From: Sipunculus nudus
Lineage: Eukaryota > Annelida > Sipuncula > Golfingiida > Sipunculidae
Direction: 5' to 3'
DNA length: 64,000 nucleotides
NCBI GenBank assembly: GCA_026874595.1
Contig: CM049306.1
Coordinates: 104,917,142 to 104,981,141, forward strand
Part shown: one piece after another, positions 36,901 to 48,900 of the stretch
How the letters are laid out: each line of letters opens with the position of its first letter
Position numbering within the stretch: position 1 is the first letter of the stretch
Position numbers and translations under genes: made by a program
Notes under the pieces: model-generated
Told to the model about the DNA's origin: nothing
Seen by the model: only the letters and a program-made list of their open reading frames with translations
Database searches by the model: none

Positions 36901-39900
36901 ATTTGTTAACAAAAATCCACTCACTTCTTTATTCATTCCACTAGACATTTCACACTGCCCAGTGTTACAGAATCTGATTTGTTTTTATCTCCATTACAAA
37001 ATTTGTGTTCATCATGCATATGTGATCTGTTAATATTAGGCTCCTTAACAATGTATAAGGCCAAATAAGGATTGGTTAACTTTTAAGATTTATTGGAACA
37101 TTCTAGGAGATATTGTGATACAAAAGACAGCAGCAGATGTGTTGGGCAAATATGACTTGATCCTCATCCAGTCCACATTTGTATTAATTCAACGTTCCAG
37201 TTAGCATTTACTAACTACACACAGCTGTTTTTCAGTGTTACTTATTCTTGTACTTTCAGCCTGTTGGTTTCTACAAGACACAACAGGGAGCTGTGTGTAT
37301 AGACAAAACAGAAGTTGTCAACTCTAATGTATGTATAATCCTCTAATCATATTGACTTATTATACCTAAATTGAATACTATTACCTGTACTAAATTAAAG
37401 TATTATAAGTGAAATTTTGGAAAATTAAATTTAAATGAATGATGCCATAACTTACTCGTTTGTAACCATTGCGTCAAGATGGTATGGATAAGTAACATTC
37501 AGACTGGTGTCAGCTTTTGTGTTAAGATGGTATGGATAAGTAACATTCAGACCGGTGTCAGCTATTGTGTTAAGATGGTATGGATAAGCAACATTCAGAC
37601 TGGTGTCAGCTATTGTGTTAAGATGGTATGGATAAGTAACATTCAGACAGGTGTCAGCTATTGTGTTAAGATGGTATGGATAAGTAACATTCAGACTGGT
37701 GTCAGCTATTGTGTTAAGATGGTATGGATAAGTAACATTCAGACCGGTGTCAGCTATTGTGTTAAGATGGTATGGATAAGTAACATTCAGACTGGTGTCA
37801 GCTATTGTTTTAAGATGGTATGGATAAGTAACTTTCAACTTGGTATCAGCTATTTTAAGTACTGGTGACTATAGTTGTAATCTTAATATTGTCACTATTA
37901 CATGATACACTGGGAAATAAGTTTACTTTCTATCAGGGAATCCAAATTACTTGGACCAAAGTTATAAAACACAGTGCTTTCATATTTCTACTCTTTTTAT
38001 CCAGTGCGTGATTATTAATGTTATTGTAGTTTATCACGGAGCATGGGTACACGGTGCTGATGTTCTTGGTGGGTCTGCTAGTGGCTGCCATCTTGGTTGT
38101 GATCATTTTCTTCCTGCTCGGCATATTCATGAAGCGTCGGGCTGCAAGAGCTGGTGTAGAGCCCACTAAAGAGTCTGGAGTCCGCGCTGTCGATGTGAGT
38201 GTGTTAACACTGCAGCACCATGGGGTGTTCACTCTTGCACTAAATTTACATAAAGACACATTCACATAATGATATTGAATTATCATATGATCCAAAAGAA
38301 TTCTCATTTTTCCAGAGAAAAATGTGAATTTTTCTTGATTCTTCTATCAGATGGGACAAACAAGAAAAGCTGCTGTGTAATGATGATTCCCATTTTTCCT
38401 GAAACAAACAGGAATTCTAAGGGGGAGGGTGGGTTGGGGGTGAGTAGAAATTCTCTCTATTGTTAGAACAAAATTAAGGTAAAATTGATTGTCCTGAATT
38501 GATGAACCTGGTTAACATGACTGACTGTTCAGTTAAAAGTCAGATTAATATTATTTCAGCAATATTCCCAAAACTCTCAACTATAATTTATTAATTTTTT
38601 TATGAATAAAGTAGTATTTGTTTAACGGTGTTGTCTATTAATGATATCAGTTAATGTGTAACTTACAAACTAACACCACAGACTAGCTGACATCAGTTCC
38701 TCTTTGAACAGGCTAAGGTACAGAAGGCCAGTAAAGGGCTGTTAAACACTACATCTGTCAAGAAGGGAGCCAAGACAATCAAAGACTTCAGGTGAGACCT
38801 TCAAAGAGAACAACAAAAGACAGTAATCTGGTATAGGTTTCTATAATGTCATTATGTGCTCCAGTTTGAACTGCAGGATTCACCTGTGAAGCACTGGAAA
38901 ATCTCTCAGTTACAGACAATGTTATGGGTTTTGCCCATAATAAAAAGATGACCAGATCAGGGAGATTGCCAACCTTTGATTCTACTAATCAAGGAACACT
39001 TCAAATTTTCATAAAAGTCTATTTATAAGATGTCTGTCATTTATTGTTGGCTTAAAAACCTTGTCTGAGATATCCCTAGCTTTACATATAATTTGAAATA
39101 TAATCAGAACACAACACAAATCTTCTTGAATCAGGAACCAGTCCTCTGTTTATAAATTTTATAATCATCTTTTTGTTATTTCCTTTTGTATATTATATTG
39201 TTCACTGTATCGTCTTACAGTTCCTCTGCATACAGTGGTAGCATCATAACAATCCTGTCCTTGAGGGACCGCCTCCAGATGCAGCGGGAAATTGACAGGT
39301 AAAAACTACTTCCTGTATTCTTTGTCAAAGTTAGAAGATGGAAAAAGATAAAGTGGCATTGAAAATGTAAAATCGCCAGTTTAATCAAAGAAATAAAAAC
39401 TGGCCACGTTAAATGTAACTGCATAGAATTTTTATGTTTTTTTAAGGATAGTATCATTGCTTTTTGGTAGCACTGTATATTTGATGTTGAAGAAAATTTA
39501 ATAACTGATGGTAATATTATTGTTATTATACTGATATTGATGTAATTTATGAAATTATTTGAATAATAAATAGTACAGTTTATAAAAAGTATTCATGACT
39601 GTAATTTAATTGACTTTTTAGGTCCTCCTCTTATCACTTTTCTGATATTCCATGCATGGTTTTTATCACGTTGGAGATCCAGCTCTGTCAATAAAAAATC
39701 CAGATTTTCTTCATGTCATGGATATTTGAGGCATGTAAGAATCAGAGGTTCTATTTAAGGATCCTAACAGAATACTCATATAACTATCACATATGAAGTA
39801 AATGCAGTGTACATGTATAAGGTAGAACATGACATAGTTGTAAAGATGTCAGACCCTTGGATCTGAAAGTTTCCCTTCAAATCCTGATAGAACCTTGGAT

Positions 39901-42900
39901 ATGTGCCCCAATGCCTTTACAAAAAGGTACTGATTTCTTAAATGTTCCTGGCTGCATTCTGAAAAACTTCAGAATTGCTGAATAATAACAATCATTTTTA
40001 TCAAACATTTACTAGTTCTTTCATGCAATAGATAGTACCTCCAACAAGCCATGAACCTAAGAAACTGAAGTATTTTTTATTTACTTGTACATATATAAAT
40101 TAATTTACTTGTACCGTATATATAGCCAAGACATCATGTCAACCATAGAAATTGACACAGACATTGAGAAAGAGCGTAACAGTGCGACGATCCAGGCAAC
40201 CAGACTCCTGGTCATCAGCCTGAGAAACCAGCCACTCACCAAAGGTACAGAGGAAAAGTGCCTCGGGAAATTTGATAAAGACCTCAAGGACTTGGACAAA
40301 CATCTGGATGATGAGTACCGCCTTGAGCTGCAGAAGATACTGGACACCCTCAATGCTAAACAGAAGGTATTGTCAGATACTGAATCAGTCATATTGTCTG
40401 ATGTTAATTTTCAAAATATTATATGAACCTCAAACTGTACATGTCTGTGATTCATTAAGGGGTTATTTAATTATTTTATTTTTTAAATCTGATGTCCATG
40501 TCAAGGAATATATGTTTTCAATTTATTCTCAACATAGTCAGTGCATATGATAACTTTCCATCTTCTATTAATTCCATTGATATCATTCTGCTCATAATTC
40601 TCACACTAAAGCCTTTGAAAGATGAAACAGCATCTTTTTCCAATTTAATTCAGTCAAAGCTTACATATAATTTTATCCTTGCATTTCATTCATGTTCAAC
40701 CAAAGGTAATGTTAAAGATTTTTTTTTACATCTGTGATATTATTATTCAAGAAGAAATACAAAAAGAAATACAAGGCTTACTTAAATTAACCCTTGCATT
40801 TCATTCATGTTCAACCAAAGTTAAAGATTAAATAATTAAATTAAAAGCATTAAAATTTTAAAATTTTTCCACGTCAGGAGAAGTTGGTGGATCTTTTGAT
40901 GAGGCAGGAACAAGAGAAGGAAGACATGGAAGAAAAACTCAAGAATAAAACACCCAAGGTAAAAAAACAACAAATAATGTCTATCAGGTTTAAGTTTAAA
41001 CTCATTAAAATACAGTGCAATCTGCCAATTATGGACACTGCCAGGACCTGTGTTTGTGCCCATGTGGAGAGATGCCTGTTTTAGAGAAGTTACAGGATTA
41101 GAAATATACTATTCGCAAGACCACTTCCCAGTGTCTATCATTTGGGGGATGCCTGCAAGTTTTCTGTTGCTGTACATTTGACCATGTCAGAATTGAGCAA
41201 AACACTTGAAGCAATAAACCTGCATAAATAGTTTTGCATTATAACTCTGGATTCAGATTCAGTAAACTGGTGAGTAGTGAAATGGTAGAACTTTTTTTTC
41301 TGTGGCTTGAATAATCACTCAAATGTCATTGCTGATGAAGGCTGATATATAGAATGCAGAAATGCACCATCCATTATTTTATGTGTAACTGCTGAATTCA
41401 TTCATAGTCTCTCATAATAAGTACCTCATCTTAAATCATGTTCACCTTTAATGTTAGCAGATGGAAAAAGTAATTCTACTTGCTGTGAATTTTTTTTTCA
41501 TTTATTGTTTCATTATTATATGTAAAAATCACATTAATCTTGGATCATTGTGCATGAGCATATGAATACATATATTATGTCATTCTCAGGAACGTGAAGA
41601 AATCATGAGTCTTCAGGCTGAACAACATGAAACAGAAACCAATGAAGTAACATACCTGTTAAAGTTACAGAGGGATGAGGAGATGGAGAAACTGCGCAAG
41701 GTCAGTCATTGTCTTGGACATGGCTGTTAACATGGCTCTATCTCACACTTCGGAATTATTGCAGTTGTTTACCTAAAAGAAAGAAATTCATATTTAAATG
41801 CATATTATTGCCAGTCAGATGGCTGGGCTCATTGTGTAAGGTCATTAAGTGTTTTGAATTTTAAAACTTTAGAAGTGATGACATTTGTTTTTTTTTTTAT
41901 TAAATTGTGTGTTAATGTGTGTATATGTTTCTTATTTAAAATAAATTAGCATACTTTACATTGCTCTTCTGTGTCTTATAAGAGTTGCCACATAAAATTT
42001 TCTTTTCGATATGTTTGATTTAAATGAAGTGTATATGTACCTTCTATTTTAATTATGACAATATTTGGGATGGATTTAAGGAATATGCCATCCGGAAAAG
42101 AATGGGAATTAAGGAAATCCAACAGCAGGTCATCGATAACGTGAAAGACGAAGGGAAACTCACAACAGAACAAGCTGATTGGCTGATAAAGCAACACATA
42201 GAAAATCAAGCTAGACTTGAGAAACTTTATGATGATGAAATATCACGGCAGCGTATGGCTCTAGAAGAGAAGCTTGCAAAACGTAGAGCATTAGCTAAAG
42301 AATCAGTAAGTATAAGTTGTGTGTTCTAACTGTTACACTTAATGAAATACAGGCATTGTTCACTTGTAAATATAAAGAGTACACCTTGATACATATGGTG
42401 AAATCTTACCTGTGACATACCTGTACTATTCTACCAACTCAAGTCTTAATTAAACATTTTTTTTTTTGGGGGGGGGGGGCTTACAGGCTCTGAATGCTGA
42501 ATGTTCCCTGGCTGAGCAATATCAAAAGCTGTTCACAGAAGGATTAAAAAAAAGTAGGGGCAGAGGCAGTGACAACCTGAGACTGATCGACTGGACAAAA
42601 GTTTAATGGCAACAAAATAACCAGCCAACAGCCGCTTCACAGCAGACTGCTGTGTATTCTAAAGTTCTGCACTAGTACATAATACATGTCTATGATGACT
42701 AAAGTAGACCTGGACTGGTACCTGCCTCAATTTTCTCCTTGTTATAAATTCATTAAATAAACTGCTAACACTTCCTTTCAGTATAAAATCAGATACAACT
42801 TTTTAAATGCAGTGATCCTATAAGAAAAAAATGATTGGTATCTTATATGATATCTTTGATATTTTCATGATTAATAATTTGCAATAAATTAAAACCATAG

Positions 42901-45900
42901 AGATACAGATTAAAAAAAAACATTCACTGGAAATGTAATACCATATTAAATGACCTTCCAGTGATGAACAATGATTTTTTTTTTTTCACATAATTTTTTT
43001 CATGCATTATAGGAAGACCAAGAGAAGTACCACAGTGACATGCTGAACACAATGGCAGAACAGCATTTTGATGTTGTAGATACAATGAAACAGTATGTAT
43101 AATGTATATATTTTCTCTTGTTTGCCACATAGCTATTTAGAGTAAAACTAAATAAACAATAAGTTAACTGTTCGTACATATATTTTAATACTGCATTATT
43201 GTTGCAGTGTAATGTTTCAATCTAATTTTGGACTTAAATAATACACAAGTGAAAACAGTAAAATTATTTTTACAAAATTATCATACAGAGATATATTATA
43301 TGAAAAATATGCAGATAAAACTATGTTAGTTACATATAAAATAAATGAAAGTATATATGGTCAAACTTGTTCTTTGAATATAATACCTAATTTAGTTGTT
43401 TTCAAATCAGATGGCCTGTTAGGGGTTTTTAACTGTTCTCTTTTTATTTAATCAAATATGTCATTTTAGCCATTTAACTTCTTGTCTTTATATAATGTAC
43501 TTTATACCTTCACATTTTACCTTCCCAGGTGGTATGAGTGTCAATGAATCACTAGTAGCAGCTAGAACCAATCCTTTTCATATTATTGGTCTAGTCAAAT
43601 GTTATTCTGATACCCAGTTTACCAGGGATCAGCCAGAACTGATCATTTGAATTTTTCTTGTAATTTGATATGACCATTTGTGTGTGATTCCAGGAATAAA
43701 TATCTGTCAAAGTCGGAGGCCAAAGAGTTGATGCGTCAGGCCCAGGAGGAGATGATGGAAGCCAAGGACAGGATGGAAGCACAGCGCAAGAAACAGGAGA
43801 TGGAGCTACATAAAAAACTGTCAGACAGGAAGCAGTCCAGGATCAAAGAAATGGTCAGTAACCATTCTATATTAATCCTGTACCACTAAGAGGGCAACTC
43901 ATGATCATTTCAGATTTACACTTAAATATCCCTCATCTGGCTAAATTTTCTTATGTCAGATATATTACAAATTTCCAATAACCTAAGGCAAACCATCTCT
44001 GTAATATTTTTTTAACAATTAGGTCAGATGCAATGAATGCTGAGCAACGTGTTATCTGTAATATAAATATGAAGTGTGCCAGAGTCTGTGATGTAAATGT
44101 GCCAGAATTGTCTGAAATCTAAAATTGAACTGGACAGTTGAGTCCATGAAATAAATTTAGTGTAGTAGCTTTATTGGAAAGGTTTCTGTATATTTTTTGT
44201 AATACCTGCCTTCTTTGAAGATTATTTATGTTTACTCATTAAAATATTATCACATGTTATTATCATAGACATTATTAATCATTGCATGACCAGCTAGGAT
44301 ATCAGTGCTCTTAAAAATCAGCCCCCTCAAGCTTCCAAGACATTTTAATACACATTGTGTAACTTCTGCTGGTCTTTATTTTTTATTCAGTGCATACCTT
44401 TATTCTACTTGTGTCATTCCACAGAAAAAGAAACAGGAAACAGAACTGGCAGAACTGGACAAGAAACACCAATCCATGCAGACAGAGGGGCCAGTAGGTC
44501 AGTCAGAATCTGTTCTGTTTGACAGATACTTAATTAAATTAAATTGGAAATGCATGATATACAGTGTGAATACACATGTACTTGATTTGTTACTAGTACA
44601 AGAAATAACTGAGCTCAGCAGGTAAAAATTCATCATATTCTTCCTTTCAGTTCTGATATTTAATAAGCAATCATTGCTAAGTCTTTAAGCTGTTTGACAA
44701 TTAACTTTTTTATCCCTACAACTAACCCACAGTAAAAATCATGAAATTGTGATAGTCCCTCAGAAATTAGCTCTAAATGTCTTAAAAGATTATCACTTCT
44801 TGATTGGTCCCAACTTTGTGCATAAGAAACCTGGTAACCTGGTAAATACAATCCATATCCTCAGATCCAGTATCCATACTAGAAAGCAGACAAACACTTC
44901 TGTCCCACCAACGAGCTGAACTGAGTCACCTTGAAGATGATATTGACAGAGAACATGTCCAGGAACTAGAACATCTGAGAGAGGAAGTGGCCAGAGAGAT
45001 GCAGGCAACCCTTCAGGACAACATGAAAAAGCTTTTGGACAGATCCCTGGATGAGGGTATGTGAGACTTCCTCTCTGTGTAACCCAAGTTGATGAAGTAA
45101 AGAATATGAGTTTGCATATTTGAATTTGTCAGTAAAACTCTACTTTGGACTTGCTTTATATAATCTCAGTATTTTGTCTGAAGTATTTTAAAATTAGTAA
45201 TTTTATTTAATCTTAATGTGTAGTCTAAACATGTTTTTACTGTAATCATCAGAATTTGATGATTAATTAAAATAAATCTTTCAGATTCCTGGTTAGCTGA
45301 ATGTGTTGAGTATTTTTACAATATCCTTAAGAATTGTCATAAAGATCCAAGTTGGAAGGGTTTTACTGAATCAAATGAGCCTTCTATTCTCATATGTAAC
45401 TGCATGTATTTCTGATTGATAAATAATTGTATTCATTCACTGGTTTAATCCAGGCCTGACTCAGAAACAGATCAACAAACTACTGAGTCAACATGAACGT
45501 GAGGTGCAGAGACTGACAGAGGTCAGAGGGATGCAGAGAAAACAACAAGAGGAGGAGCTACAGGTCTGTACAGTCTCTTTCAGGGCAAGGTCATTAAAGG
45601 TCAGGGTCATATAAATGTCAAGAACATGAAAGGGTTCATCTGTTAAATATCTAACTTAATCACCATATTAATTGTATGAAAAAGTAAAGATTGTTTAAAC
45701 AGGAAGCACTCAGAGAGCACACATCACTGCCTTAAACAAAGTTAAATTAAATAAAAATGAATTAAATGATAATTAATAATGAATTCAATAAAATTGTGTT
45801 TACAGCTTCTGCAAGGCTTTCCCTCCTGTAAATGTTAAGTGCGTTACATTGTAAAATTACAAAGAAACTATAATGCTTGTGGAAGCTATGTCTCATAACT

Positions 45901-48900
45901 CAAGTGTCTGTACAGGCTGAGCTTGAGAAGCGAAGAAAACAGTGGTCACGTCAGAAAGAGGTGGAGCAGTCAGAGCAGCAGCAGCTGCGAGACTATGAAG
46001 ATCAGGTCGTTCAGAAGATGATGGGGACACAGATCGCCATCTCAGAGGAGGAGCGAGACAGAATCCTGAAGGAACACGAAAAACAGATGGTCAAACTGGA
46101 GAACAGGTGAGACCTGTACTTTGTGAACAGGGAAAGACAAACAAATTGTTATGGATGGGTTAAAAAGGAAGATAACACCTGTTATGTATAATTCTGCTAC
46201 AGTTTAATCTTATACTTAAACTGTCACTCAGTATTTTGTTGAAGGAAAGAATTTACCTTGGATTTTAAGGCATTGGCTGTAGAGATTTATGATTCTAGCC
46301 TAGCTAAGCAAACACCTTGGCCTGATGACATGCAGCTACAGAGACTTGCTCTGTCAGACTTTTTGATTGTTCTCCTCCAGTATAATAGAGGTTTTACTTG
46401 TACAGAGGTTTAACGGATCAACTGCTCTACATATAGATCATTTCTTTCATTGTCATATGTTCTCATAATACAGTCCAGGAAGTGACATGAGTGAAACAGG
46501 AGAGTCTGCTCAAATCAAGAAACAAGTGTTCGGTGCTAACTTGATTGACATTTATTATTCCAGCAACTACTTGAATGTTCCAGGCATAAAACAATTCACA
46601 GTATGGTCCTAGTTGATATATGTTTGCTAACTTTCAGCCTGACCTTGTCAAAACTGCAGCAGAAGCGGATGCTGGAGGACAAGCTGGCAGCCAAGAGAGC
46701 CATGAGGATGGAGCAGCTCCAGAAGGAACATCTCAAGGAAACAAAGGTAAGACAGTGGTGTATACAAGTACATAAAGGTGTATATAATATGTATATAACA
46801 GAATATGTAAGTATACATCATTGTATTGACAAGTTAATAGTTTGACGAATAGTCAAAAATGAGAGTGATTGGTCAGTTTTATTTACAATGGGAGCATCAT
46901 ATTAGTTGTATTTTTATGTTTATTGATGAACTTGCATGGAAATCATACTGTCTTGAAAAATTTGTTTATTCTGTCAGAAACATAACACAGCTTAGTTTGA
47001 CAGCGAATGGTGATTAAAAACATCTTGGGGCCTAGACAGCTGAGTGGGAAAATGCTTGTCCTTCTCCACTGGTGATCTGGGTTTGATCCCAGGTGCTGCC
47101 ATGAGAGTGGATTGTTGTGGCCCGTCCAAAGTTGGTGGTTCTCTCCGGGTTCTCCAGATTTCTCCGCCTCTCTCATAACAAACTTCAACTCTATCAGTAT
47201 CTTCTATTTTCTGCTTAATTATCTAACTGTTTACCAACTCAATCTGTCAAGCTTTGTCATTGCTGAGGGAGCCAGTGCAAGGCAGATTTCTCTGAGACCT
47301 GTACCTGGCTTGAGCACTAACTTCACTTTCAGTCAGTCATAAAATCTTAATCACTGACAGTTTTGTTAGCTCAGCTGACTGTAAGTCATCTGAGCTTTAG
47401 CAATCACTCTTTGTCCGTCGTCTGTCCGGCCGTCTGTCCGTTAACAGGGCACAAATCGTAACTGCTGGACCTAGAATCTTCTTACTCGACATCCAGAGAG
47501 GTCCATGAAAAATCTCTTAGGAAACCTGAAATTAGGTCACTGTTACCCATATTCACCCAGCTATGAGGCTGGGTGTTACCCCCCAGAATAATGGGAAATT
47601 TCATACAAAAGCTCAAGTATCTGAACAACTACTGCATTGATCACCATGATTCTTTGCATGGATATTGATCATGGAGTGTTTCCTCAGTTTCTGCAGATTT
47701 GTGGCGCCACCTGTATTTTTTTTATTTTTTATGATTTTTTTTTTCTCTATTTTGAGACCTTTAAAGATGTGGTCATCTGATAACAGGGCACAAATCGTAA
47801 CTTCTGGACTTAGAATCTTTTTCTTGACATCCAGTGAGGTCAATGAAAAATCTCATGGGAAACCTCAAATTAAGTCTCTGTTACCCATATTCTTCCAGCT
47901 ATTTGGCCCCCAAGTACCCCCTAGAATAATGGCAAATTCCATACAAAAGCTCAAGTATCTGAACAACTAATGCATTGATCACCATGATTTTTGCATGGAT
48001 ATTAATCATGGAGTGTTTCATCAGTTTCTGCAGACTGAAAGCGCCACCCGAATATTTTTTATTTTTACAATTTTTTTTTCTCTATTTTTGAGACCTTTAA
48101 AGATGGTGTCATCTGTTAACATGACACAAATTGTAACCCCTCAATCAAGAATCTTCTAACTTAAAAACCAGAGAGGTCCATAAAAAATCTCTGTGGAAAC
48201 CTGAAATTAGGTCTCTGTTACCCATATTTTTCCAGCTATGGGGCTGCGAAGTACCTGCCAGAATAATGGGAAATTTCATAGAAAAGCTCAAGTATCTGAA
48301 CAAATAATGCATTGATCGCCATGATTCTTTGCATGGAAATTGATCATGGAGTGTTTCATCAGTTTCTGCAGACAGGTGGCACCACCTGTATTTTTTTATT
48401 TAATGATTTTCTTTTTAATCTATTTTTGAGACCTTTAAAGATGTGGTCATCAGTTTGCAGGGCACAAATCGTAACCGCTGGACCTAGAATCTTCTTACTT
48501 AACATGCAGAGAGGTCCATTAAAAATCTCATGGGAAACCTGAAATTAGGTCTCTGTTACCCATATTCTCCCAGCTAGGCTAGACCTAGAATCTTTTATCT
48601 TGACATGCAAGGAGGCCCATGAAAAGTCTCTTAGTAAAACCTAAAATTAGTTCTCTATTACCCAAAACCTCTGAAATACCCCCAGAGTAATGGAAAAATG
48701 GAAACAAAAGCTCAAGTATCTGAATAACTAATGCATTGATCACCATGATTCTTTGCATTGATATTGATCAAGGATATGAGATCATCTGTTAACAGGGCAC
48801 AAATCATATTGACTAGACCTAGAATCTTTCAACTTGACATCTTTGAAGGTCCATGAAAAGTCTTCAAGGAAACCTTAATTAGGTCTCTCTTACCCATACC

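Larger units (their letters stand above)
21893..37050 (+). mobile_element. Ty3/gypsy-type LTR retrotransposon, Gmr1-like gene order, broken by nested insertions
   Basis: Both ends are LTRs starting TGTTACAGG and ending near-symmetrically (GTAACA left, TTAACA right). A primer-binding site follows the left LTR and a purine tract precedes the right LTR. Surviving pol pieces run protease, integrase, reverse transcriptase, RNase H, i.e. integrase before RT. That order is normal in Ty1/copia but here accompanies gypsy-type domains, as in the Gmr1 group. A full gag was not found. The 15.2-kb span includes a DIRS-type insertion and a minus-strand LTR element. Flanks (ATAT left, ATGT right) match at only three of four bases. 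It lies in the sense direction within EVC2 intron 7. Stops and frameshifts show it is inactive. Confidence 0.88.

Noticed and set aside
37452-37868. Two overlapping 128-129-codon frames on opposite strands
   Set aside because: Produced by a 48-bp repeat whose length is a multiple of three; intronic, no start or splice context.
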